Both the position numbers and the translations under genes were made by a program. 64,000 bases of DNA from Ulota crispa. Taxonomy: Eukaryota; Streptophyta; Bryopsida; Orthotrichales; Orthotrichaceae. Position 1 is the first letter of the stretch, and every line of letters starts with the position of its first letter. The stretch lies in assembly GCA_963920765.1 (NCBI GenBank), contig OY987243.1, positions 124,001 to 188,000 of the forward strand, in the 5' to 3' direction. Under the pieces are notes generated by a model. The model made no database searches. It was not told the origin of the DNA and saw nothing but the letters and a program-made list of their open reading frames with translations. This document shows positions 10,855 through 21,749 of this stretch, one piece after another.

Positions 10855-11220
10855 ACCCGGAGTTGCCGTTTGCTTCCCCATTGTGCCCCCCTTGATCCGC
10901 GGTCGCTGAATGCTAGGACCAATTGTCGCCCTTGCAGTACCCGCGATCGCTATCAGATATCAAAGGTCGTCCCGATCGACATATAGTACCCGCGGTCGCC
11001 AGCCTCGGCAATGCACTTGCCTTGGCTGGACAGGCGCAGGACTGCAAGTACGTGTTTCCGTGGAGCAATAGTTGCATATGGACACGCAGTCGCTACTGTG
11101 CTACTTGCGGTCGCTCCTGTTGTATCTGCGGTTGTGCTACTTGACCGAAAGTCGGCCTAATCCATAAATTTTCTTGTATGTGCGCTTCAGCCGTAGACGC
11201 TGATTGGCGACCGCGGGTGC
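10855..11220 (+). promoter_or_regulatory. GC-rich motif array upstream of the hAT gene
   Basis: The clearest array. Forward units include ATCCGCGGTCGC (10895-10906), GTACCCGCGATCGC (10937-10950), GTACCCGCGGTCGCC (10986-11000), GACACGCAGTCGC (11080), CTACTTGCGGTCGC (11101-11114) and GTATCTGCGGTTGT (about 11120), with one inverted unit GGCGACCGCGGGTGC at 11205. The array ends just before a TATA-like box. Clusters of short motifs near the ends are typical binding sites of hAT transposases, which makes a subterminal-repeat role plausible here. Confidence 0.6.
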
Positions 11221-11232
11221 TATAGGGAGGGA

Positions 11233-11240
11233 CTATAAAG
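11233..11240 (+). promoter_or_regulatory. TATA-like box of the hAT gene
   Basis: CTATAAAG follows the last array unit by about 13 bp and lies 260 bp upstream of the chosen ATG at 11496. Confidence 0.4.
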
Positions 11241-11495
11241 CCCAGAAGCGTATCATTGTCTTTCCACCTTGCTTTGTTAACAAACTCACAATTTGAACCT
11301 TCAAAAAAAGCTTCTTGCGAACTTCAGATTTTTGGAGGGCAACAACCTTGCTTTGAGGGGTTTGAAATACCTCTTGAAGCGGGTGGCATTGTCATTATTA
11401 TTTTCAGTACTACACGCCATTCATTTGCCTTTTTTACGAGCGCAACATTGCGTGGACAAACAACACTATGGCAAAATGTTGGTAGGACCAGCAGT

Positions 11496-14400
11496 ATGGA
11501 TACACAAAGGGCAAAAACGGAGTGGGACCCATGGTTGGTGTTTGACAATGAAGTAATGAGTGCTGTCAATGTAAGGAAATGCATATATTGTAGGTGGAGT
11601 GCTGTTTTGTACGTAAATGAGCTTTCACGTACTTTGGATATGGCAGGAAAAGCTCTTCAGATTGTTGTAAGCGTGTCCCAAGGTTAGTAATGGATAAATT
11701 CAAAAATTGCAATGGGGTTGTCCCGGTGGAAATGGGGTATGTAGAATCATACAAGGTTAGCAAAGAAGGCAATGGTATTGATGAGTCTGTTGCTAAGCCT
11801 AGTACTAAGCCGTCTATACCTGCATTAGCTGAGGGCTTTAAAGAACCAGGCGTTGCAAGCAATATCCAAATTTCAAACCCAAATTCAATGGATTCTACTC
11901 TTGGAACAAGGGAGAGAAGAAGGAACATTCCTTCTAGTTCTTGTCAAATGAGCATGGATGAGGCGTTACAAGTGGGTGGCAGACAAAACCTAGATACGTT
12001 GTGGGCCTCTTTCTTCTACAAGGCCAACATTGCATTCAATGTTGTATGTCATCCAGCCTTTGTAAATGCAATGAAGGAAACTGCGGCATCCGGATTGACG
12101 TATCAACCGCCATCGTACAATGCAGTGCGCACCAAAATGTTAGATGCAAAGAAGGCTGCGGTTTTGAAGATAATGTTGGAGCAAATGAAGCAATCAATTG
12201 AGTTTTATGGAGTAACAATTTGTTTTGATGGGTGGTCTGATACCAATTCTTGCCCACTGTTGAATGTGATGCTTGTGTGCCTAGCTAGCAATGTATTCTT
12301 GGGCTCTGTTGACACCACTAGAGAGAAGGACATAGTGTACACAACAAATACAATGGCAAAGTACATAGAGGAGGTTGGACATCATAACATTGTCCAACTA
12401 TGTACAGACAATGCAGCAGTTATGACAAGGACCCTCGCAAATTTAGAAGAAATGTATCCTCACATGTATAGGCAACGATGTGCTGCTCACATCATGGATT
12501 TGCTCATGGAAGATTGGGGCAAGGAAAAGCAAGTTTCAAATCTAGTGGCCAAGTGCTAAGATATTATGAAGTTCATAAAGAAGTATCATTTTACTTTGGC
12601 TCTATTTTGGAAGCATTTGCCAAAATTGTCATTGTGACTTCCTTTACAAACACACTTTGCAATGAGCTTCCTCATGATAGACCCTTTGGTGGAATGCAAG
12701 CAAGCATTGTTGGCCATCATTTTGGACAGCACGTACAAAGAGTTCGAGACCCGTTTGTTTTATCAAACTAATGGGATGATGGTGAGGCAACAAGTGCATA
12801 AAGTTGGAGAAGATATTCATACAGACACTTTTTGGCACAAACGTGCCAATTACCAATATCGAATGAAACCAGTGATCGTAGCATTGCAAGTGTTTCATGG
12901 AAAAGTCCTAGCAATGCCTTGAGCTTGGATGGTAATGCACATCCTAAAACAGTACATATACTCATTGAAAGATGAGCCGTATTTTTTGGACAAAGCTACA
13001 GCTTTGAAGTTTGAAAAGAAATTTGACGCTCGTTGGAAATTGATGCATACAAACCTTCATTTTGCTAGGGCACTCCTAAATCCGTACCTGGCTGATGTAG
13101 CAATCATTCACAACAATGGCAAGGCAAAGCAAGCCTTGAATCCAATTATACGGAAGGTGAGCAATTCATTGGGAGTATCAAAGGACAACGGAATGACTGA
13201 GTTGACAGAATTTGAAGAGAGAACTGGCCCGTTCGACCCCTTACATGAGGCTCCCAATATCAATAAATGTAAATTATTATCCCATCAGTGGTGGAATCGC
13301 GTAGGTGGCAATGCTCTTCCAAAAATAACAAGGAGAATTCTGTCATTGACGTGTTCAACATCATCATGAGAAAGGAATTGGAGCATGTACTTGTTTGTGC
13401 ATAGTAAAGTGCAAAACCGCTTGACTACATCTAAGGCGGAAGCATTGGTGTATATCTACAGCAATTGCAAACTAGGAAGGAATAAACATGGGAAAAACCC
13501 CACAGATTTTTACAATACATATTTGGAGGATGGAGATACAAAAGAAGAGAATAAAGAACCATTACCCTTGGGATCTGATGATGATGAAGGCGAATCATTA
13601 GCATGACAAAGAGAATATGATTGGAAGGAGCGGGAACGTTTGAACGGAAGTATGTGGGCTGCATTGGTTCCACCGATGGACAAGAACGGCTGTAGAGAAC
13701 AATGGTACGCAAACACATATCTAGGCGGCGGCAGCCCTATTAGGTATAATTCGTCAGACAAAGAAGATCAAAACACAAATGATCAACTCTACTTGTCTGC
13801 TTGGGATGCATTTCCAGTAATTACTTTGCCACCACCAAGGGTATTAACTCCAGAGGACATCAATAACATTGTAGAGAATACGGTGCTAGCAGAAGCACAT
13901 CACACAAAATCTCATGTATCAAATGTCACGCCCCTAAGCACACCAGTGACTCGTGCAAGCATTGCAATAGCCGATGTCACAATGCACACAAGAACTGAAA
14001 GAGAAGTAGCAGCAACACATGAAGACGTGGTTTTGCAAGCATGCAATGCAGTCCCTGCATCAGGTAGTACTCCAGGAACTACAAGAAATGAAGAGGACAA
14101 TGACAATTTGCCTTTGGGAACTTTCTTTAGCATGAATCATAACACGTCTAAGTCCAACAATCGAACAGTGAGCAGCACTATTGCAAGTGTAAGGAGGTCT
14201 ATTCCAATCCTTCCTTTAGGGCCTAGGATGAATGAAGGTCCGATGCAAATTGTACATGAGGAAATTTGTGGCTTAGTTGTTCAACCAACTCAGCTGTCAT
14301 CAAGACCAGGCCTTGGTGAATCATCATTGGGAGCACATGAACATAGATCCAAGAAGCTTTCAAGAAGAGGGACGAGATGACCCTACACAACACTAAACTT

Positions 14401-14757
14401 TCCAACCAAGCTGTCCAAAAGTTTATTATAGGCGCAAGTAATTTGACCCTAAACCTTGGTCTATCAAGCAGGAGAGCCTCACAAGGCCCTACATCAAACA
14501 TTGATGGAGTCAATGATACATTGAGGTTGACAGAACCTTTGGTGTACACTCAAGTGGAGAGTGGAATAGATTTAGAGGTGCAAAATGTAAACTCCAAGAT
14601 AGAACGTGAGATTTGTGAGTTACCAAAAGTTCCAGCACCAAGAGAAATGGACAAGAACAGTTATAGTTTTGGCAATGAGGGAGGATCAAATTCATCAAGA
14701 GAAGACATGGATCCTGAAGCTGATGAAGCGCTAATTGATGATTCATTCACCCTTTAA
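11496..14757 (+). pseudogene. hAT-superfamily transposase (BED / DUF659 type), decayed
   Basis: Would cut and paste a hAT transposon in the nucleus. The N-terminus (ATG 11496) carries a Cys pair, CIYC, suggestive of a BED zinc finger, then shifts frame near 11650-11690. From 11690 one frame shows the DUF659 signature (CFDGWSD, Asp codon 12227) and LCTDNAAVM (Asp codon 12407), then ARWKLMHT and the C-terminal dimerisation region (HQWWN, RILSLTCSTSS, a stop, ERNWSMY, VHSKV, NRLTT). These hold the acidic residues expected of hAT transposases. In-frame stops: TAA 12557, TGA 12635, TGA 12920, TGA 13367, TGA 13604. An unusually long acidic or Ser/Thr-rich tail follows the dimerisation region to 14380, then a 126-codon ORF in another frame overlaps and ends at 14757. 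The gene is inactive. Confidence 0.85.
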
Positions 14758-14846
14758 TTTGGAAAATTTCAAGATTATACATGTAGAGGTATAACCCCCA
14801 TTAAGTACTGAGTACAACTATTAGCATGAACAATCTATTTGTTCAT

Positions 14847-14848
<2 letters not shown>

Positions 14849-14911
<63 letters not shown>
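14849..14911. repeat. (AT)n microsatellite
   Basis: About 31 uninterrupted AT dinucleotides, roughly 90 bp after the end of the hAT reading frames. Confidence 0.97.
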
Positions 14912-14913
<2 letters not shown>

Positions 14914-14914
14914 C

Positions 14915-15655
14915 TATTGCTGAAGAGTACAACCAAGTAAGTTATGCACTTATGCTTGGATTTGTGTAATGTATTCTTCAACATGGAAATATTTGAATTA
15001 CATAGTAATGTTTGAAGTATTGTTCGGTCACCTCAAAACGCATTGGTCCATTCAAGTGTTGAATATATCAATATACTGTAGATGTAGGAATTCATGTAAG
15101 TGCTCAAGAGAACTCTCCCTACCAACTAATATGTACAAGCTCTTATGATTTTTATAAATACTTCTTTTTTGTATTACCTTTGTTTCTATTGATATTGTAG
15201 AATTGCAATGCTATATTAGTTATAGGGAATTAATACCGCGACACATGAGAGTGCAAATGGGACACTCATTGTGAGGATGAAGTTGGAAAATTTAGTGATA
15301 TTATAGATATATCTGAGAGGTCCATCATACATTCAATCACAACATTGCCACCTACTTGAAAAAGAACATAACTAATACAATATTTTGTTGAAATAGTATA
15401 GCACCAATACTATTTTGTGATGTAATTTTTTATTCTAATCTTGAAAGTCCTATAATTTTAGACCCAAACTCAAAGACAATTTGCAATTATCAGCGTTAGA
15501 ATGACAAAGGAGAAATGAATGTTTCAAATCACCCTAAAAAAGTAGCACCCAAATTCACACTTCAACCTAAACAAGGGAAGGGGTATCCCTTTGGAAATTT
15601 AGGGTGTACCGCGGTTGCAAACATAGTTACCAAGGCAGAGGGTACTATGTACGAT
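14915..15655. other. Noncoding interval after the hAT gene
   Basis: No gene seen. A lone array-like unit (ACCGCGGTTGC, near 15608) occurs at the far side and could be a remnant of the 3' subterminal region of the hAT element. Terminal inverted repeats were not identified. Confidence 0.4.
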
Positions 15656-15763
15656 CACTACAAGGAAACCATGGTCTTTTTGACAAAAAAATGTGACTTA
15701 ATCTCCAGATACTGTAGATTATGTCACATTTTTTTGTCAAAAAGACCATGGTTTCCCGTAGTG
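15656..15763. mobile_element. 108-bp palindromic CACTA-type MITE
   Basis: Starts CACTACAAGGAAACC and ends GGTTTCCCGTAGTG. The arms are nearly perfect inverted copies of about 42 bp around a 22-bp loop, and the element is flanked by the 3-bp duplication GAT (15653-15655 and 15764-15766). The terminal CACTAC and 3-bp duplication place it with CACTA elements. It differs from the TIR of the 4800-7840 element, so it belongs to another family. Confidence 0.9.
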
Positions 15764-16079
15764 GATAGGAGTATAGGATTTTGAGTTTTGACCCAAAAAA
15801 GGGTTACTAGTCGACTCTCCACCCTAAACCGTCTGTATATAACTATGTTGTACAATACCCTACAAAAAGAGTATAGTAGTCCCTCTTAGGGGATTCAAAG
15901 AAGTTTTTACTATGAACAAATTAGTTTTTGGCAGTATAAGCACATCATTATGTTTGAAGGTACAAACTTCATTAGAATGTATTATTCAAACATCAAAAAA
16001 TAATTTCCATAAAGACCCATATTTTTTACTAAATTTGGTCATGATCACCCTAACTTTGAAATCTGTATAGATGGAATGT

Positions 16080-17080
16080 TGAATTTGTTTGAAAATGCTT
16101 GTTTGAAACAACAACAATCATATGGATTTTCCCCCTACATTTTTGCAATCATATCTCAGAAATTCATCACCAATTGTTTTTAACCTACTTTCTTGTGAAT
16201 CCATGATTTTGACACAAATTTGGTTATTGAAAAGGATGTTTAGTTTTTTAGTAACTGAATTTTGGTATGTTCAATCATGAATGCACTAGGAGCACATACA
16301 ACAAAAAAGGAGATTAAAATGCCAAATTTATTCATTATTATACCAGCTTTTATGAATCCCAAGGAAAGGACTTGTGTGCTCTGTCTTCCTTGTATTATAC
16401 ATCAATACATGCACTCCCACAGGCGCACATTGTATGTGTGGAAGAATTTTCAAATGAATTGGAATAGTACAACACATTGTGGAATTAGTAAGTGAAAAGA
16501 AGTAGAGAATGAGTCAAGTCACTAAATTGTTAAGAATTTAATAAATAAAATGAAAAACTGAAATCCAAAAGGTTATAAGGTTGTGAACATGTGATGAACA
16601 ATGTACTTCCTTACTCCATAGGTTTAGTTCATTTTTACTTTTTAGTTATCTTTTCACCAAAATTTAATAAAAACATGTTTGAAGTTACAAACTTAGGCAT
16701 AGTGTATGAGTGAAATAGCAAAATTTGATTATCAGAAGAAAATATCTATTTTACAAAACTTGAACATATCACATGTCAGTGATGTCAGACTAAACATTAC
16801 AAAGATTGAAGATGTATTTACTTAAGGGTTTTTTTCTAGCTTGGAAGATGGGCATAAGGATGTGCGTATAGGTGTTACCTATACACCCAGTCAGTCAGTC
16901 ACCCATGCAATAAAATCTCCAAAATTCATCATCAATGTTTTTCAATCTATTTTCTTGTAAATCCATGTAAATCATGATTTGTGACACAAAGCAATTTGTC
17001 AAAATTTGGATTTTAGTTTTTTGGGATTGAATTTTGGTATGCTTGCTTGGTATTGGGGGCAAGAATGAGATATACAAAAT
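16080..17080. repeat. Two diverged copies of a dispersed repeat
   Basis: Segments at about 16141-16275 and 16905-17070 share the order AAATTCATCA, TTTTTAACC or TTTTCAATC, TTTCTTGT, ATCCATG and GAATTTTGGTATG. The same family forms both arms of the foldback near 62.7-63.6 kb. Otherwise no gene is seen in this interval. Confidence 0.55.
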
Positions 17081-17602
17081 CCAAGATCAAAAAAACCCAA
17101 TTCACCTCAATTTCAAAACATAACATGACATGACCTCTAAATGAGGAAAAAGAGGGCAACAAACTTTATTCAAAGGTACTATACAACTCTATTGACAGAA
17201 GCACTACTCAATTACAGAGGAGCTCTAACTATCCATTTTGGCTTTTTGTGAACTGATATAACAAATAATTCAATGGGACATTCAAGTTTTGGTTGAAAGT
17301 TTCAAACAATTCATTTTCAAAATAGTAAGTTAAAAGTGAAAACAGCATAACAATGTGGATGGGGAGCATTGAAAATCCGGTACAAAAAGTAGTGTAGTAT
17401 TTAATTAAAGCAAAGCAATATGATATTGCAATAAATCATTGTAGTTTGATGCAATAAAACCCTAATATTTGAGATGAAACAAAATTCCAAAAAAAGGATT
17501 GACATAGGAAGTGTTAATAAAATATAACCACTTTTGGGGCCTAGCGGCCCTAGCCTAATGTTTAATATTATAAGAATTGCCAAATCTAAAGAATAAATAT
17601 CC

Positions 17603-20168
17603 TCAAACAACAACATTTGGGTCTTCTTGAGTACCACTTCTTCCACCGTGTTCGTTGGTGGGCTGTTGTCCAACCACAAGCCTTTTCCTGGCACGAGTTC
17701 AAGTAGCTGATCCATCAGCATTCAAAATAGATTCCATAATGTGGGAGTCTTGCAGTGCTTGCAATGTCCTTGTTGTCCCTAGAGAATGTGCTTCCAACAG
17801 AAAACCCAATGCTTGACTAACGTAAGCGGATCCATGAAAGGTATCAAAGCATGCCTGGGACATAGATAGTTCTTTGTTATTTTCATCTGCATTAGCTGTC
17901 CTCCAACCATCTAAATCCCAACAATGCTTCAATGGATGAGGACCCCACTTGAAGGTCGTGGATACCTTAATATCCTCCTAGGCATTGGTAGAAGAATGCT
18001 CTCTTCCCTTTGTTTGTAGGGCCCCCTCCCATGATTCGTGGTGCAACTTCAACAATCTCGGCAAGATCAATTTCCCAATTTAGCTGCATGATGCCTGTTC
18101 CCTTCTCTAAGTCATGTTGGGCTGATCTCCAACTCTAGAATAGGTCCTTCCCCCATAAGCTCTCCTTTGTTGTTGTGTTTGGATTGTGTTCCTAAGAAGG
18201 TGGCATGTATGTCAACAAATTGAAAAAGGCATACAAACGCTCATGTAATGGTGCTTTGCAAACAACACAACAACATCTAATCAGGCACTGTGGGATGAGA
18301 CACTGAGGGTGGTAGACATGGGCACATGTTCGAAGCGCCCAACCACCTTCTAGTCCGAACTAGTTTTGATAAATTGGGCACACCTCTTTGTTCTTGATTA
18401 AAGAAGCAATGTTCACCTAAATCAAATTTTGTGCTTCCGAGTCAGCATGGCATGAGAGTTAGTTCTTATAATCCCAGCCATTCTTTGCCCAATCTATTAG
18501 GTTGGGCCCTTTTTGGTCCAGCACGGCCATATTATCCGGAAACATGTCTTCCAACAACGCCCAAGACGTGAGCCCATTCTCACAATTTGGATTGTGTGCG
18601 TGGAAGTTCCTTGCAACTTTAGACAATTTCGTTGCAATTTGCTTAATGCGGTCCACAATTAAAATGCATGCAACCTTCTAATGGTAGTACGTTTCCAGAA
18701 CCTCCTCTAACCGCTTTCTCAACAATCCATTGTCCTTCTGGAGGTCCTTTTCTAGTGGCTGATGGCGTGGAATGTTTGACTCCTAGAAAGGAGTGAGAGT
18801 CCTGGGTCCCATTCATATCATTTGTGCCATCCGCAATGCTTGTTGAGGCAACAGTGGGAAATGCACTAGGAATTAGTGAAGCACGCCTGATACGCTTGGG
18901 AGGCAGTGAACAAACGTCAAAGGTCAAGTTTCCTATCAATATTTCCAACTGCAATGGATTGCCCTCAATGAATGCTTCATCCATGTTCCTTGAACTTATA
19001 GCCACAAGCTCTATGGCTCAAAGGCGTTGTAAATCACAAACTGATGTGAAATCTCTAAATCTTGCTCTCACACTGTGACCATAGTTTGATAACATCGGAT
19101 TGTAAAGAACCAATGAGGGCATCTTTCCTCTTCAAGAGGTCTAGGGCCTTTCCTAAAGTCATCACGTCATCAAGTGGTTCCATCGCCATATTGTCGTTGT
19201 GGCTAAAATTGAAGACGCTGGTCAAGGTTGGTGATGGTAGAGTAGGTGCCAACACCGCCGATGGAACCGCTACAATGCTCACAATTGGTGGTGACACTAG
19301 TACTGGTAGAAGAGGTGCTAACACCGTTGCTGGAACCGCAACATTGGTCACAATTGGTGGTGGTAGAGCAGGTGCTAAAATTGTTGCTGGAACCCGCTGC
19401 ATGTCTAGTACGATTGATCAAGCGTTGCACCCTCCATGCCTTGTTCTGACATCCTCGCAAGGATTCACTGACCTCAATACTGTTGTGTCTTACTTTGGTG
19501 GCAGCAAGAACTTCCACAACTACTCGTGTCAGTTGTGTAGTCTTGGGAAAACGCGTACCATTTGAATCGTCATCCTCTGCTGATGCATCGGTAGTAGGTT
19601 CAATGGGCGGAAGATTCCCAGGAGTACTTCGAGTAACTCCAAGTCCACCTTTTGGATATGTCAACACCTTTTGGTATAATGCCATTTTCTAGACGTTTAC
19701 AAAGCGGGTTTTCCTTAACCATGGTCTAGTCAACCTCTTTGTTTAGTGACACTTCAGCATACACCCCTCTTGCAAGGAAAATATAGACTTCATTTTTGTC
19801 CACAAAGGGGCTTCTGTAAAGGGCTTGCTACACCTCGATACATCTCTAAATGAAAGCTAGACTGTCACTAAACTTCAAGTTTGCCTTGTTTGTGTGCCGG
19901 TTGTGAATGTGACACGATCGAGGAAATAATTTGTTGATGTGACACCATTCAATGTATTCTTTGCAAATTGGTATGGACCCTAGCTTAGGCTCCTCAACCC
20001 ACCCTTTAAAAGCAAGGTGATTTAGACTATCCAACACATGCCATTGCTTTTGTTGATAGTTGCTTTGCAATTTTGATTCTTGTCAATAGCAGCCTTCTTC
20101 TCAGCCGCCGCAGTTTGCACACCTATTGAAACAAGAACAAACCCGTTGTTGTCTCTTGTGCTAGCCAT
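17603..20168 (-). pseudogene. Gene family A/B/C, copy B, with a RING-like zinc finger (decayed)
   Basis: Starts at ATG 20168 (MAST), the start shared with copy C, and ends at a TGA at 17603-17605. The N-terminal region carries the family block WHVLDSLNHLAFKGWVEEP, CKEYIEWCHINKLF and VYAEVSLNKEVD, then a TAG directly before an ATG, as in copies A and C. The middle has three diverged repeats of a V-P-A-T-[IV]-L-A-P-x-L-P unit (about 19200-19400) and a heptad-like segment. Near 18255-18385 a RING-like finger is visible: CPI-Y, CAHVYHPQC, then CVVC. The second Cys of the first pair reads Tyr. RING fingers usually recruit E2 enzymes for ubiquitin transfer. The C-terminal part has SWRSAQHDLEKG and CFDTFHGSAYVSQALGFLLE. 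Several frameshifts and stops, including a TGA at about 17699, make it a pseudogene. Function in a mobile element is inference. Confidence 0.5.
18255..18385 (-). other. RING-like zinc-finger remnant in copy B
   Basis: Read on the minus strand: CPIY, about 15 residues with one stop, CAHVYHPQC, about 11 residues, then CVVCKAPLHERLY. The spacing C-x2-[C]...C-x-H-x2-H-x2-C...C-x2-C fits a RING finger in which one Cys has become Tyr by a single G-to-A change. Confidence 0.5.
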
Positions 20169-20330
20169 AAGTAAAAGTCCCAAAAAAGCTCAGCAAAATA
20201 CGTTTATGCAATCGTAGCTAATAGAAGAAGTAGAGTTTCTTCACTTGGTGTATTGCAGGTAGCCACGAATGGGTACAAGTTGTATAGACCAAGAGGAAGA
20301 AAAAGATGCCCATCATCTCGGTTGTGCCTG

Positions 20331-20338
20331 ATTTATAT
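20331..20338 (-). promoter_or_regulatory. TATA-like box of copy B
   Basis: ATATAAAT on the minus strand, just downstream of the nearest array unit (20342-20353) and about 165 bp before the ATG. Confidence 0.4.
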
Positions 20339-20339
20339 G

Positions 20340-20565
20340 GGGCGACCGCGGGAGGAAGGGCTTGGCAGGGCGCATGCGCAAAGGGCAACCTCTGGTCCGA
20401 CGTGCAACTTTGGGTTGGGCGCGAGATCTCAAGTCTAGGGGGCAAGTGCAAGACCAACTTTGATGACCCTGGGTGTGACTGCATGTGGGTTAGGCTGGCA
20501 ACCGCGGATCTCAAAAGTCGAGTGCTGGTCGCAAACCTTCAACCGCGGGACCGTTGAGCGACTAT
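20340..20565 (-). promoter_or_regulatory. GC-rich motif array of copy B (reverse oriented)
   Basis: Units in reverse orientation include GCGACCGCGGGA (20342-20353), GCAACCGCGGA (20498-20508), CAACCGCGGGA (20540-20550) and GAGCGACTATAGG (about 20555). All read as the forward consensus on the minus strand, pointing to copy B. Confidence 0.55.
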
Positions 20566-20609
20566 AGGTTGGGAAAAGGACCACAAGTACAGGGTGGGGC
20601 AGCTTCCAA

Positions 20610-21125
20610 TCCAAATCCTAAACCCATACCTGAAGTTGCTGGCCTATCTATCCAAAGTCGCCAGCCGTTGTACTCAAAATTGCTTGTGACCCACGGATGC
20701 CTTCACAAGTGATCGCCCTAAGCCAATATCCGCTTGAACCCAAAGTTGCTCAACCCAGAATCGCCTCCTACTCGCAATCTGGTTCCACCCGCATGCGCCC
20801 TAAGTTGTGCCATGCAAACGCAACATAGGGTCCAACTAGGCTAAAAAAATTGAGGGGTAATTATTAAAAATTCAAGGGTAAAAGTTGACCCTACTAGATG
20901 GACGGAGGGGCTCATGTCCATCTATGACATTGAGTTTGTTGATGTGTTGAGGAAGACAATCCTGGTCAGACTTGTATGTGCCCCTCGGACCTTTATGTAC
21001 AGGCGCCCCCAAACCTTGGCACCTGCAATTGCCGCTTTGGACTTGTGGTCGCCTCTTTGGACACGCTGTTGCTCCACCTCATCCGCATGCATGTAGGCGC
21101 AATCCTCCAGCTGCAGTTGCTCCTT
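20610..21125 (+). promoter_or_regulatory. GC-rich motif array of copy C (forward oriented)
   Basis: Forward units include TACCTGAAGTTGCT (about 20627), ACCCAAAGTTGCT (about 20738), ACCCAGAATCGCC (about 20753), ACCTGCAATTGC (21021-21032), ACTTGTGGTCGCC (21041-21053), ACACGCTGTTGC (21061) and AGCTGCAGTTGC (21109-21120). They flank an AT-rich stretch at about 20830-20990 that may be a later insertion. With the array of copy B it forms a divergent pair. Confidence 0.55.
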
Positions 21126-21287
21126 ATAAGTCCATTGCCATGTCTAACTTGGTATCTGTCTTCCTCACTTAGGCTATACAACTTATAACCATTTGTAACT
21201 ACATGCAATACCTTTTAGTGAGGAAACTTTTTATACTATCTACGATCACTTCATCAAATTTTGGGGGATCTTTGTTGGATTTTGCTG

Positions 21288-21745
21288 ATGGCTAGCACAG
21301 GAAACAACGCTAGATCTCAACTTGTTCCAACACTTGCACATACTGCTCAAGTTGCACATAAGTCTCTTCTAGACAAGAATCAAAAGCATAGAGGACATGC
21401 ACAACGATAATGATGGCATGTGCTGAATAGTCCCAATCACCTTGCGTTCAAAGGGTGGGTTGAAGAGCCATAGCCATGGACAATACAAATTTGCAAAGAG
21501 TATATTGACTATTGCCACATTGACAAGTTATTTCTAGCAACGCGCCACCATTTCAACAGGCATTCAAACAAAGCAAACTTGAAGTATAGTGAAAGTCTAG
21601 CTTTCGCTTAGAGATATATCAAGGTGGTGCAGGTTCTTTACAAAACCCCCTTTGTTGATAGAGACAAAGTCAACCTCTTTATTGCAAGAAGAGTATACGC
21701 TCAAGTGTCATTGAAAAAAGAGGTTGATTAGAGCACGATGAAGCC
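21288..21745 (+). pseudogene. Gene family A/B/C, copy C (5' end only)
   Basis: Begins with ATG at 21288 and the same first residues as copy B (MAST). It then follows the family in one frame: WHVLNSPNHLAFKGWVEEP, ICKEYIDYCHIDKLF, RHSNKANLKYSESLAF, with stops TAA/TGA near 21408, TAG near 21470 and TAG near 21608. The family block around VYAQVSLKKEVD ends in the same TAG close to an ATG as in A and B. Homology to B stops near 21745, so only the first fifth of the gene is present. Its 5' flank also matches that of copy B in inverted orientation (for example CTATACAACTT). Confidence 0.6.
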
Positions 21746-21749
21746 AACT

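Noticed and set aside
11256-11495. Use of the earlier ATG at 11256 as the hAT start
   Set aside because: Sequence between 11256 and 11495 is not transposase-like and lies directly after the TATA-like box, so it is more likely 5' leader; ATG 11496 precedes the Cys pair.
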